Shown here: piece by piece, positions 48,700 through 58,177 of the stretch | Layout of the letters: each line of letters opens with the position of its first letter | Position numbering within the stretch: the first letter of the stretch is position 1 | DNA from: Chenopodium formosanum | Lineage: Eukaryota; Streptophyta; Magnoliopsida; Caryophyllales; Amaranthaceae | Length of the DNA stretch: 64,000 nucleotides | Reading direction: 5' to 3' | Assembly: GCA_024500155.1 (NCBI GenBank) | Contig: CM044871.1 | Span: forward strand, 34,966,728 to 35,030,727 | Program-made: the position numbers and the translations under genes | Notes under the pieces: generated by a model | What the model was told of the DNA's origin: nothing | Databases searched by the model: none | Seen by the model: only the letters and a program-made list of their open reading frames with translations

Positions 48700-49860
48700 T
48701 TGGCTTCCCAATATGTACTCATAGACAACGAGCTACATAAAATGGTACCTAAAGGTCGAGCTCTCTTATGTGTAGGAAAAAAGGATGCACAAAAAGCAAT
48801 GAGGATAGTCAACGAAGGAATCTGTGGCACTCATATAAATGGCAAAATGTTAGTCCAAAAGATAATGCGAGAAGGATATTATTGGACTACAATGAATAGG
48901 GATTGCCATCAATATGTAAAAAGATGCCCTAAATGCCAAATATATGCCAATTTACAACATGTTCCTCCATCCTTGCTCTACACCTACACGTCGCCATGGC
49001 CGTTCTCTACATGGGGAATTGACATCATCAGCAAAATCACTCCCCCAGGAACAAGAGACCATGAATATATCTTAGTAGCAATTGATTACTTCACAAAGTG
49101 GGTCGAAGCGCAATCATACGCTAAACTCACTGCAAAACATGTAGCACTTTTTATCGAGAGAAACATTATTTCTCGATATGGAGTCCCACATGAAATGATA
49201 AGTGACAATGAAACTCACTTTCAAGCTGAATGTGAAGAATTGTTACAAAAATATAGCATTCAACATCATCATTCTTTCCCGTATAGGCCTCAAGCAAATG
49301 GAGCAGTCGAGGCAGCCAATAAAAATCTAAAGACTATCATCGAGAAAATGACGGGAAATTATAAAGATTGGCCTGACAACTTTCACTTCGCATTGTGGCG
49401 TTACCGTACGCCAATTCGCACATCAACAGGAAATACGCCATTTTCCTTGGTATATGGAATGGATGTCGTACAACCTGTCAAACTAGGGATTCCATCTCTA
49501 CACATCGCGTTAGAGAGTAAACTCGATGAAGTTGAATGGACTAGGGCAAGATATAAAGAATTGATTCTACTCGATGAAAAACAACTAGAAGCTCTGCATC
49601 ACACTCAGTGTTATCAAACTCGTATGGCTAGGCATTTTAATAAGAAGGTCAGGACAAGAAACATCAAAGTAGGAGATCTGGTGTTAAAAGCATTAAGGAA
49701 AAATGTTTTAGATCCAAGGGGAAAATTTAGACCTAATTGGTCTGGACCCTACATTGTCAAAACAATCCTGTCAGGAGGTGCAGCAAAATTAACTGATATG
49801 GATGGCAATGAGTTCTTAAACATGACAAATCTTGACCAACTTAAGAAATACTTCCCATAA
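48700..49860 (+). CDS. Integrase of Tat-B (intact part of the pol polyprotein)
   Basis: An open frame of 386 codons, uninterrupted to the natural pol stop. It would insert the cDNA into the nuclear genome. The zinc-binding domain (about residues 38-82) has GTHINGK and CHQYVKRCPKCQ; the first His of HHCC reads Asn (VNEGICGTH). The catalytic core has Asp in WGIDI (about 107), Asp in ISDNE (about 168) and Glu in GAVEAANK (about 204), a proper D-D-35-E. The C-terminal GPY motif (NWSGPYIV) is near residue 348. The first Met is internal: in the live element this is cleaved from a polyprotein, so no separate start is expected. The frame is clean but the upstream polyprotein is broken, so it is probably not expressed. 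Confidence 0.9.
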   Translation: MASQYVLIDNELHKMVPKGRALLCVGKKDAQKAMRIVNEGICGTHINGKMLVQKIMREGYYWTTMNRDCHQYVKRCPKCQIYANLQHVPPSLLYTYTSPWPFSTWGIDIISKITPPGTRDHEYILVAIDYFTKWVEAQSYAKLTAKHVALFIERNIISRYGVPHEMISDNETHFQAECEELLQKYSIQHHHSFPYRPQANGAVEAANKNLKTIIEKMTGNYKDWPDNFHFALWRYRTPIRTSTGNTPFSLVYGMDVVQPVKLGIPSLHIALESKLDEVEWTRARYKELILLDEKQLEALHHTQCYQTRMARHFNKKVRTRNIKVGDLVLKALRKNVLDPRGKFRPNWSGPYIVKTILSGGAAKLTDMDGNEFLNMTNLDQLKKYFP

Positions 49861-50392
49861 TTACTTGAGTAGGGTACTTAAGAGAGCTACGTTTGGCCTG
49901 ATTCCTTAAGAAAGGATACGTAGGCAACCTTTTACGGGTGCGGCCACTTTATTTTCCAAAAATCTCGCATCCCAAAATTAATTAAAAATTCGACAGAAGA
50001 TCGGCGAAATATCGGCGTCGCAGAAAAAATTCTGGCGCCAGACTATGACCATCAGCGCCAGCCGACGGCTTCCATCGCCTGACGCCAGACTGCCGTGACC
50101 GGCGCCAGTCGCAGATAGGTGGCGCCAATTCACATATTAAATTCTGGGAATGTTTCGGTGTTTTTTGGAAAATTTTTGACTTCCGTACTCGAAGAATTTC
50201 TAGAAAACTAATTTCTTTCGGGTTTTATTGATTTAATAAAATAAATTTAAAGTAAATAATTTAATTAAAAGCTGAAATTTCATTAATAAAATAAGATTAC
50301 ATTATTAATGGAATTTTAATAAATCTGAAATAAATTAACTTTAAATAAAAAAATATAAACTAAGTCTAATAATTGGAAATCAAGCAATGCTT
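49861..50392 (+). other. Post-integrase block of Tat-B
   Basis: Right after the pol stop is GAGCTACGTTTGGCCTGATT (49886-49905), a CCTTAAGAAAGG hairpin-like word and GATACGTAGGCAACC. The same block recurs at 60288-60350, so it is conserved between subfamilies. A GGCGCC cluster lies at 50011-50128, then AT-rich DNA. There is no gene on the plus strand. Confidence 0.7.
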
Positions 50393-51909
50393 CTAATCTT
50401 CCTTTTCTTTCCTAGCCCGTTTCCAATTTTTGTCTACTTCCTCCTCCTCATCCATAACCTTAGCTAGTAGGCATCCTTTAGAGGACCTACATTCAATCTT
50501 AGAGTAGATAGTTTCCCCTTCAGCTAGGATTCCATGCTTCTTTTCTACCCAAGCTTTTTTCTCTATGGTGTCAGCTTTCCTTTTTCCCTTATCTTTTGTA
50601 GTACTTTTCTTCCTAGGCATTGCAGGTGTTTTGAATTTAATTCTTTCACCTAAGCGTTCCCTAACAGGAACCACCTTGTCACCTAAACGACTCTTCACAT
50701 CAGTTTTACCCTGATTTTTCTTCAAGTCCTTTGAAGGTTTCTTCAGCAGCCACTTCTTCACATCATTGGGCAAGGAAGGAGGAATCTTTTGGGTAATTAC
50801 TTCCCATAAAGGTCTAGCACTCCAATAAGCATCAAATTTTCCTACTTCCTGGGAGACAGGGAACTCATAGAGGACGAAGATCTCCGGAAGGAATAGTCTG
50901 AAGTAGGTTATATTGTCTTTTTACCTTGCAGGGATAATAATAAGTCGTACAGGACAAGCTTAGAAAACGGCAAAATGGTTGCTTGTTGACACCAACCATC
51001 CTTTCTATTTTCCACCAAGGGATGACCCACTAGATGGAAAAATTGTAGGAGTCGAAGACTTTCTTCCATTCGTGGCGCCCCATCTTAGAGAAGCGTTTCT
51101 TCCTCCTCACGAAACAATTCGGAGTGTAATTCTCAATATTGTCTAGAGGGCTAATTAATTCCAGCCTTTCCATTAGCCACATCAGTAAAAAATTGCAATG
51201 CAAATAAATTATTATTACTATACTAAAATATATTTTTTGATTTCTGTAATAAAAAATATTATTTTTCTAACTGTAATAAAATTGGAGAGCCCCGAAAGGG
51301 TGCTTTTGGATTCCTCTTCAATTAATCAAGACCAATCATAGTTTCTCCAACTATTAATGGCATTGGATTTCTCCCTGATTCAATTTGTTCTAATACGGAG
51401 GTTATAATTGATTGACCCTCATTATTTTTACCACTAGTAAGAAAAAATTGATTAAGCATACAAAATAAGAAAACCCTTCTTCTATATATATTAAAAGATT
51501 CGGTGTAAGGTTTATCAAAATAATGGCGAGCAAATTCTTTCAAATTAACTATGTTGCCATATACTATTTTTGATAGATAACTTTCTTTTAAATTGAAGAA
51601 GCATTCAAAATCCTTGTAATAATATGCATCTATTCTAGGGATTACTATCAGGTTTATTGCAGGGAAACCTAAAATAGCACCAAATTCTTTCGGCAAAGGG
51701 CTAATTTCGTCATGCCCTATTCTAAAGCAATGAGTATCAACATCCCAATATTCCAGAGCGGTATGAATAAAATCTAGGTCAAGATCTACCACTTTGATAC
51801 CATAAATTCCCCCCAAGTGGAACACATCTAATTCTTTTCTTTCTTTGGCATTAAGAGACTGGCACCATTCATGGGTGTATTGGGTAAAAGTTTTGGTGAC
51901 TAGAGACAT
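50393..51909 (-). pseudogene. Antisense gene 1 of Tat-B (plant-mobile-domain-like / DUF7745-like)
   Basis: Minus-strand gene between integrase and the 3' LTR. Exon 51909-51322 starts MSLVTKTFTQYTHEW and has FIHTALEYWDVDTHCFRIGHDEISPLPKEFGAILGFPAI. This pattern of a residue block before a proposed WD-H-FR..-E..P turn resembles the plant mobile domain or retroelement-associated DUF7745 proteins. An AT-rich gap (about 51310-51190) may be an intron. The text then continues as ISPLDNIENYTPNCFVRRKK and NKQPFCRF with a stop and frame changes. The tail 50773-50393 is Lys/Arg-rich (MPRKKSTTKDKGKRK), possibly nuclear-targeting. Its role is unknown. Antisense extra genes at this place are known in Tat elements (established knowledge). 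A promoter-like module lies just upstream. Confidence 0.68.
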
Positions 51910-51976
51910 GATACTATTTTTCTAAAGTTAAGAATTATTTTGCTGAAATTATGAAAAGAATCGGCTGGGCAGGGGG

Positions 51977-52140
51977 CTATTTATGCACAAAATCGGAGTA
52001 GTTTTAATTTGGGAAGGATACGGAGTCAGCGCTATTTGGCGCCAGACGCTGATAATGGCGCCTAACGCCAAAGCTTGGCGGCAAACGCTAAGTGTAGCGC
52101 CTGACGCTACACCAAAACGCGTGGCGCCAGCTGGCGCCAA
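51977..52140 (-). promoter_or_regulatory. Putative promoter of antisense gene 1
   Basis: On the minus strand about ten GGCGCC/AGCGTC-type words (52140 to 52028) precede CATAAATAGCCCCC (51985-51972), about 70 bases before the start codon at 51909. Cluster, gap and TATA-like box mirror the Tat LTR promoters. Confidence 0.6.
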
Positions 52141-52617
52141 TATGCCTCGTCGTACGCGCTTTCTAAAACCGCGTTTTTACCTTAATTCGAGTCCGCTAAT
52201 GACTTTACGGCTTCCTTATCTTTTTCTAACCATCTTTTTATTCCTTTTTTTTAATTAATATAGCTATTATATTAATTATATTATTTTTTTTTGGGATTTT
52301 ATTTAGATTAATTTCCTGGTTTTTATAAACCCAATATTTTATTTGAATTTTCCTTTTTTCATTTTATCTTTTTGGGGGAAAAAGTCGGATACCCTCCATC
52401 AATAATAAAAATGACGGAATTTTTTCGCAAAATTATTCGTCACACTTTCTTGCACACACAAACATGTACACAATAATAATAATAAAAAATAAAAAAACAT
52501 GATAAATAAAATAAACTCATAATAGTTTGTATATACAAAATATGTCTAAAATGAGTCTAACTAAAAGGCAAAGTTCTATACAAAGTCAAATAAATAAATA
52601 AAAAACACATGTGTAAA
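52141..52617. other. Spacer between the two antisense genes
   Basis: T-rich then A-rich, non-coding. AAAGTCGGATACCCTCCATC and AATGACGGAA near 52383-52425 are matched at 60866-60900 in the second internal region, and AATGACGGA also appears in the leaders. No signal for a gene. Confidence 0.5.
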
Positions 52618-55309
52618 CTACGGCGCAGGGGGAGGTAAACCCATCATCGCATAAAACTCCGCAGTACGAGGAGTAACCTCTCCACCAGCTCCGCCTCCAG
52701 CTCCAGCATCGGCTCCAGTCTCCGCAGGAGGAGGAAAGCTCAACGTGGGACTCGTCCATCCGAGATCAATAAGAGGCTGAGACTGCGGAGGCTGCTGCGA
52801 TGACGAGCCAACCTCGTACATCCCACCACCTCTAAGAGTCGAGGTAGCCTCTCCCTGGCCTACTGGCGTAGCATGTGCACCCTCAGAGGAAGAACCTGAG
52901 CCCTCTACCCGAGCAGTCTCAGAACGACCACCCCTACCTCCCGAAGTAGTGCGGCGGCGTCTCGAGCTAGACCGCGCCGGATCCCTCTGCACCTTAGGTC
53001 TCTGCGGGTACGAGAAGGAATGGGCTGACCCTGCAAAAGAAATTAAAATCAGAAACAGGCGAAATCAAAGCAGGTAGTGTAAAAATATGAAAGAAAGACT
53101 ACCTCCTAAACGGCGTCGTCCCGACGGCAGGTAGCCACGTTCCTCATCCGGACAAGCTGGCTTTGGAAGGCATCTATACATCGTGCCATCGCCGAAACCA
53201 CCTCGTCCTCAGGAGTCGGAGGAATCATCTCCTCAATCAGCCCATATGTCTCCTGGTAATGGATAGACATACGGGGTGGCACGAACTCAGCAGCGTCGTC
53301 CTAACAAGGCGAAGCAAAGTCAGTAAAACGTCACATGGGGGCTAATTAACGAAAGGTAAAAGTTGAAAAACTGTACCGCCACATCCTCAACCGGTACATG
53401 AACTGCAGCTAACAACGGCAGTAGCTCCTCCGCATAGCATCGCCCAAGGATCATGTAAGATCGCCAAGGGGTACCAGCTCCCTCTAACATGCTTAACAAC
53501 TTCGCGATGTTAAACATGTGTCGTGGTGGAGGAGCAGGAACAACAAAGGTATCGGAGGAATGCTATCTAGCAATACTCTCTCCAAGGTATTCTATCGCTC
53601 CATAGGTCTCCAAGAAATAGTGGCGTTCAGCAGAATACTGTGCGGCTAACCTTGGGACTGCCAGGCCAACCCACGACCGGTACAGCACCTCAGGCACTTG
53701 CAAAGAGCGTCAATCAGGCGAGAATCTATCTAAGGCATCACAAAATGGCAAATAAGAAAAGAATCATACCGCGATGATCCAATCTCGGACATATGCAGTG
53801 GACATCCCCACACGGTGGCTGCCCCAGGAAGCACTAACTTGAAACCTGCGCGGCGACGGTCTCGCCGGCGCAGCAGAAGGGAAGTACTCGTAGAACCAGA
53901 TCTACAAGGAGTTAAAATTATCAGCAAGTGCTAGCTAAAATGTAGAGCTAAGCTTTACAGGGAATAATGTTTACCTCTACGGCCCTCCAAAAGCTGGACA
54001 AAGCAACATTCGTCCCAAAGGACCGATGTCGACACGAGTCCCTCAAAGCTCGAACTAAATCAGCAAAGGCCAAGTTGGCCTAGTCATAAGTCCCGATCTG
54101 ATGTAGATTGCGGACGGAAGGAAGGTAGTAAAGCAGCGCCCTACTACCCTTGTCAGGGGAGAACGTCCCTGACAGCAAGATGAGTGCAAAGATTCGGACC
54201 CGCTGCTCTCGGGTGGTTGAACCATCGTCAAGATTCGCTGCTAGAGCCGAGCGGCGAATCCCCCTAGCGCTGAACTAAGACGACTCTACCTCAGCTCGAG
54301 CCCGAATGGTAATCGACCCCAACAGCTCCTCGACCTCAGAGGAAAAAACGTCGATCCCACTGTCAAACGGCAGTGGCACGGAGTTGAACTTTAGTCCTGT
54401 GATGAGACTGAAGTCGGTAGGAGTGACCATCATCTCACCCCAAGGAAAGTGGAAAGTGTTGGTGGTGTCCCAAAAGAGCTCCACCAGAGCACGAACTACA
54501 TGGTGACCCCCGCTGGAAGCAACCATCACCTCCGAGTCTCGTACAGCGCAGTAAGATCGCAAGACTCCCACAGAAGTCTCGTCTCGACATCTCTTGCGAT
54601 GTACATCTTGTACATATCGCCAAAGCCGTCACAACCGGATCCATGACAGCGTGTCCTCCCAAAAGTGATGCCCCGTCTTACCCTCTCAGAAATGTGGTGG
54701 ACGGGGGAAAAGAACAAGGTCCGCTCATCCCACTCGGGGAGTCGACCAAGCGAAGTGGACGGCTCGGCATCGTCCTCCACGGGCTCATGTTCCTGTCGAG
54801 CGTCTCGGGACCGTGAACCAGAACCTCGCTGTCTAGCCGTGCTACAATGTGCAGAATTATCATAAATTAAGGTTCTATAGTATCTAAGGTTCGCCTAGCT
54901 GCATGATACTATGTTCGCAAAAAACAGAGTAGGTAGTACTAAAACAGAGCACAAGTTCAAATTGAGCATGCACGATATTTTTCAAGCAATCAAACAATTT
55001 CTTGCAATACTATAGTAATTATTGTGACAAATTGGAAGATAATTGCTGCAAAAACATCAAGAACGAGCCACATTGTACCCCCGACCTTAAGAGGTCCGAC
55101 AATGGCAATTCGTTCATTTCTTCACCAAATTGAGTCAATAAGTCTCAAATTATTCCCAAGGCAATGTATAAACATAATCAAGCAATTTCATGGCATAAAA
55201 TTTGACAAACAAAGAGAATTGAGCATTCTAGGTTTTGAATTTTCATGAAATTTGAAAATAAACACATGCAAAATTAATTAAAACCAGTGTGAGTTCGAAG
55301 AAAACTTAC
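52618..55309 (-). pseudogene. Antisense gene 2 of Tat-B: plant mobile domain (MAIN-like) gene with introns
   Basis: Minus-strand, spliced gene. A donor (TATGTAAGTTTT at 55311-55302) and an acceptor (CACATTGTAG near 54842) frame a first intron. The next exon has EHEPVEDDAEPSTSLGRLPEW. After a frame break near 54640 it gives the domain core VVRALVELFWDTTNTFHFPWGEMMVTPTDFSLITGL (about 54507-54400), the hallmark of the plant mobile domain (PMD). Stops at about 54278 and 54081 follow. A second intron (53975-53902) leads to IWFYEYFPSAAP and YVRDWIIA. Further exons cover 53720-53374 (YGAIEYLGESIAR, then GRCYAEELLPLLA). The last exon, 53031-52618, is a Ser/Arg/Gly-rich tail after TTTTGCAG. MAIN-like PMD proteins act in plant meristems and silencing. 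This copy is inactive; splice sites are inferred. Confidence 0.75.
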
Positions 55310-55460
55310 ATAGATCGGGAGAATGGATGAAATAAGCTTTGATTTGCAACAAATTTGAGCGTATTTGGTTAAGAAATGAGCAAGAACGAAGCAAATGAAT
55401 TTTTGGGAATTTTTCGAGCAAAAACGCGACTAGTAGCAGCTAAAATGAAGAAGAAAAGGG

Positions 55461-55594
55461 TATTTAAGGAATATCCTATTCTGGCGCCAAGCGCTAGACC
55501 TTGGCGTCAACAGATAGGCTTGGCGCCTGGCGCTAATCCCAGCGTCTGGCGCTACGGCCAGTTATTTGGCGCTGACATTATTTCAGCGGCGCCA
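55461..55594 (-). promoter_or_regulatory. Putative promoter of antisense gene 2
   Basis: The minus strand shows GGCGCC-type words from 55594 to 55481, including CCAGGCGCCAAGCC, followed by CCTTAAATACCC (55470-55459). The TTAAATA box resembles the one in the Tat-A LTR. The first inferred splice donor is about 150 bases further on. Confidence 0.58.
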
Positions 55595-55876
55595 GAATTT
55601 TCAGCCACTCAGTGCGGTTGTTCTAGTTTTTTTTTGTGATATGTTTTGGGTTCTTTGGTACGCCAGTTAGCCCCTTTAAGCAATTTGACACGATTTTTGG
55701 TAATCGGCTTGATTGCACAAAGTGATCAACCTGATGAAAGATCGTCTCATTTAGCCTAAAGCGCCTAAGCATTGGCTAATTAACAAAAGGCACCGACATA
55801 GTGGTTCATTCGCAAAAGGCACCGACGTACAGATTCAAAAACAACAAGAGCGCCGACGTACAGGCATAGCGGAAGC

Positions 55877-56187
55877 AAAGTTCAGGCGAGCTTTTAAAGA
55901 TCAACAAGCGGAGATCTTCGGTAATTTCCTTGGAAAATTATCACAACGAATGAGGATAGCTTCAAGCGAGGATATCTTCAACGACATTCCCCAGATAGCG
56001 GAGAGCTGTCAAAAAGAAACAATTGAAGGTGATTTCAAGCGAAGTTGTCTTTGATCATGATCCCTTAGACGTGGAAGATGGTCACATAGCGGGAGAGGAT
56101 TGTTTCAAGCAAAGCAATCCTTAATAGTATTCCCTTGGACGTGGAGTATTATCAAAGCGGAAGAGGATCGTTTCAAGCGAAACAATC
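55877..56187 (+). repeat. Array of short hairpins with AAGC-type loops
   Basis: Successive imperfect inverted repeats centred on TTCAAGCGA-like loops. Stems: AAAGTTC/GAGCTTT (55877-55894); AAGATC/GATCTT (55897-55918); GATAGCTTC/GAGGATATC (55955-55976); GATTTC/GAAGTT (56031-56046); AGGATTGTTT/AAGCAATCCT (56096-56121); GATCGTTTC/GAAACAATC (56166-56187). The stem sequences differ but stay pairable, often through G-U pairs. Confidence 0.65.
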
Positions 56188-56470
56188 TTCAATATTGGAA
56201 GCAGTTACAAGCCTAGCGGTTTTCAAGCGAGATGGCATTCTCTTGGTAGGAGGGTAAAGCGGCAGCAAATCAGTTACTTTCAGAGACGTGTGCTCGATGG
56301 TGCAAGATACGGGTTTCTTAACGCTTTTATCTGTTTAACTAACGCTAGTTTGCAGGTATCGGTGTTGCAAGAATGATTTAGGATCGCAGAACGTTCTGAA
56401 TCATTCTTTGTCCCTATCGATACTTTGACTTTTGTTTTCGAAAGTTGCGTTTCTCCAAACTCAGTCAAAG
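56188..56470 (+). other. 3'-terminal untranslated block of Tat-B first internal region
   Basis: GAGACGTGTGCTCGA through GATACTTTGACT-TTGTTTTCGAAA and CTCCAAACTCAGTCAAAG, matched closely by 62745-62934, which leads into the polypurine tract and LTR there. Here the tract and the first 275 bases or so of the LTR are gone. Confidence 0.75.
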
Positions 56471-56506
56471 GTTCCTTTCACGTTCTCCAATAAGGTTCCT
56501 TTCACG
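56468..56506 (+). other. Deletion junction with 15-bp direct repeat
   Basis: AAGGTTCCTTTCACG occurs at 56468-56482 and again at 56492-56506, separated by nine bases (TTCTCCAAT). The left side is the pre-polypurine block and the right side is LTR sequence starting GGAAGTTATGGCC. This looks like filler DNA at an end-joining site. Confidence 0.8.
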
Positions 56507-58155
56507 GAAGTTATGGCCAATTTACTGAACTGGGCCCGGTTTGAGCCTTATGTGCGGCCTAATGATCTAGGGGAGGGCCTAATATGGATTTATCATTCCT
56601 AATGCAATTAGGAATGGTTTTAGTCTTCTAGACTCTTCTAGAAGGATTTTTTCATTCCTAATTCAATTAGCATTGAAAAATTGACTTTTGTTGACTTTTT
56701 AGAGTTTTAATTAGAATCAAAGAGCATTTTTGTGGAAAAATACAATTTTATCCTCCTGTGCGGCAATTTCTATCTGATTTTAAGAAAACGCATGAATTTC
56801 TAAGTCAGCACCAAACGCCAGCTATAGCGCCTGACGCTATGCTTGGCGCCTGGCGCTAGCCTTGGCATCTGGCGCCAAGGTCAGCGTTTGGCGCTAATTC
56901 CTGTTTTACGCGTCAGAACTCTGTTTTTGATATTTTATCTATTTGGCTGATTTCTTTATAAATAACGTCGTAAAAACTCCTTTTGATCCATCCACAATAA
57001 CCTACAATAATTTACAATCTACCAACTCTCATCAAGATTTTCTTGATTATTCTTTCTCTCTCTCTCTATTTTCTAAACTAGCCTTTTCTCAAATATAAAA
57101 ATTCCGCATTCATTAGCACTAGAAACACCTAGCCAAATTCGAAGTTGCCTTCGCCCTAAACGTGAATGGTTTTGAGGGTTTAGTCCCAAATCTCTTTTTC
57201 AATTATTTAATTTAATTGTTTTGTTTATTATTTTCCTTGAAGTTACTAACACGTGTATTTTGTCATTAGAAAGAGATACGAGGCATTAAAGTAAGTACTT
57301 TAATGGTTTTTATTGATGTTATGATATTCCTAGTATCAAGTCTAGGGTAAATTTAATATCAAGTATGATTGTTATGATGCCTTCTATTTTCTTCCTAATA
57401 TTTATGATTGTTAGTATCATGTTAGAATTAAAGCTTTGATTTTTATTGCTCAGTGACATGCTAGGGTTTGTTATTAATCCTTTTAGTATCATGCCTAGGA
57501 TCTTGCTATTATTATTATTATGCTTTAACATGATTTATGCTTATTTTTATGATTCATGATTATGGTTATGAATTTTATTATTATTATAATTTTATGAATA
57601 TAATTATTATTATGATGATTATATATTATGTTGCTTGGTTAAATTTATTTTTATTGCTTGATCACACCTTTTATGCATGTTTAAAGGGAAATGGTACATG
57701 TAATCACACTTATATAAGATAATTAATAATCTTGTTTAGGGTTAATGTGATTATAATTCAAGTGATCGCCAATAATAATTTTATTTGTTCATTTATATTC
57801 AATTAACATAAATAAACAGGTTTAGGGTAATCCTAATGATTGCATGTTAGTCAGAAAGCGAACATGAATACGATCAGAATAAAGTAGAGGTCTATTATTA
57901 GGGCAGGTTCAATCTCTTTTAGGTTGGATTTGTACCTTCATCCCCGAACCCTATTTGGTTCAAGACCTTATTAGAGTTAACGATCTCTTAGATAGTTAAG
58001 GGGTGTAACCTTCACCCTGTGAACGGTTTACAAGTTCCTAAAACTTGTTGGCGACTCTTTTGCTCTATCTTCTTTCCCTTTGGACGCCACCATGCTTATT
58101 TGTATGATCACAGTGGGGTTCAAGCTAGGGGTTAACGCTCGAAATATTCCGTACA
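56506..58155 (+). repeat. Middle LTR, 5'-truncated (1.65 kb)
   Basis: Matches 29801-31461 of the Tat-B 5' LTR and ends TTCCGTACA before a PBS. The first 275 bases, with the TGTAGACACCC start, are missing. Its promoter zone is complete: GGCGCC cluster 56806-56899 and a TATAAATA box at 56957-56964. Confidence 0.92.
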
Positions 58156-58160
58156 GTTTT

Positions 58161-58177
58161 TGGCGACTCCACTGGGA
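58161..58177 (+). promoter_or_regulatory. Primer binding site after the middle LTR
   Basis: TGGCGACTCCACTGGGA, one G shorter than the Tat-B site. It shows that a second internal region begins here. Confidence 0.82.
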
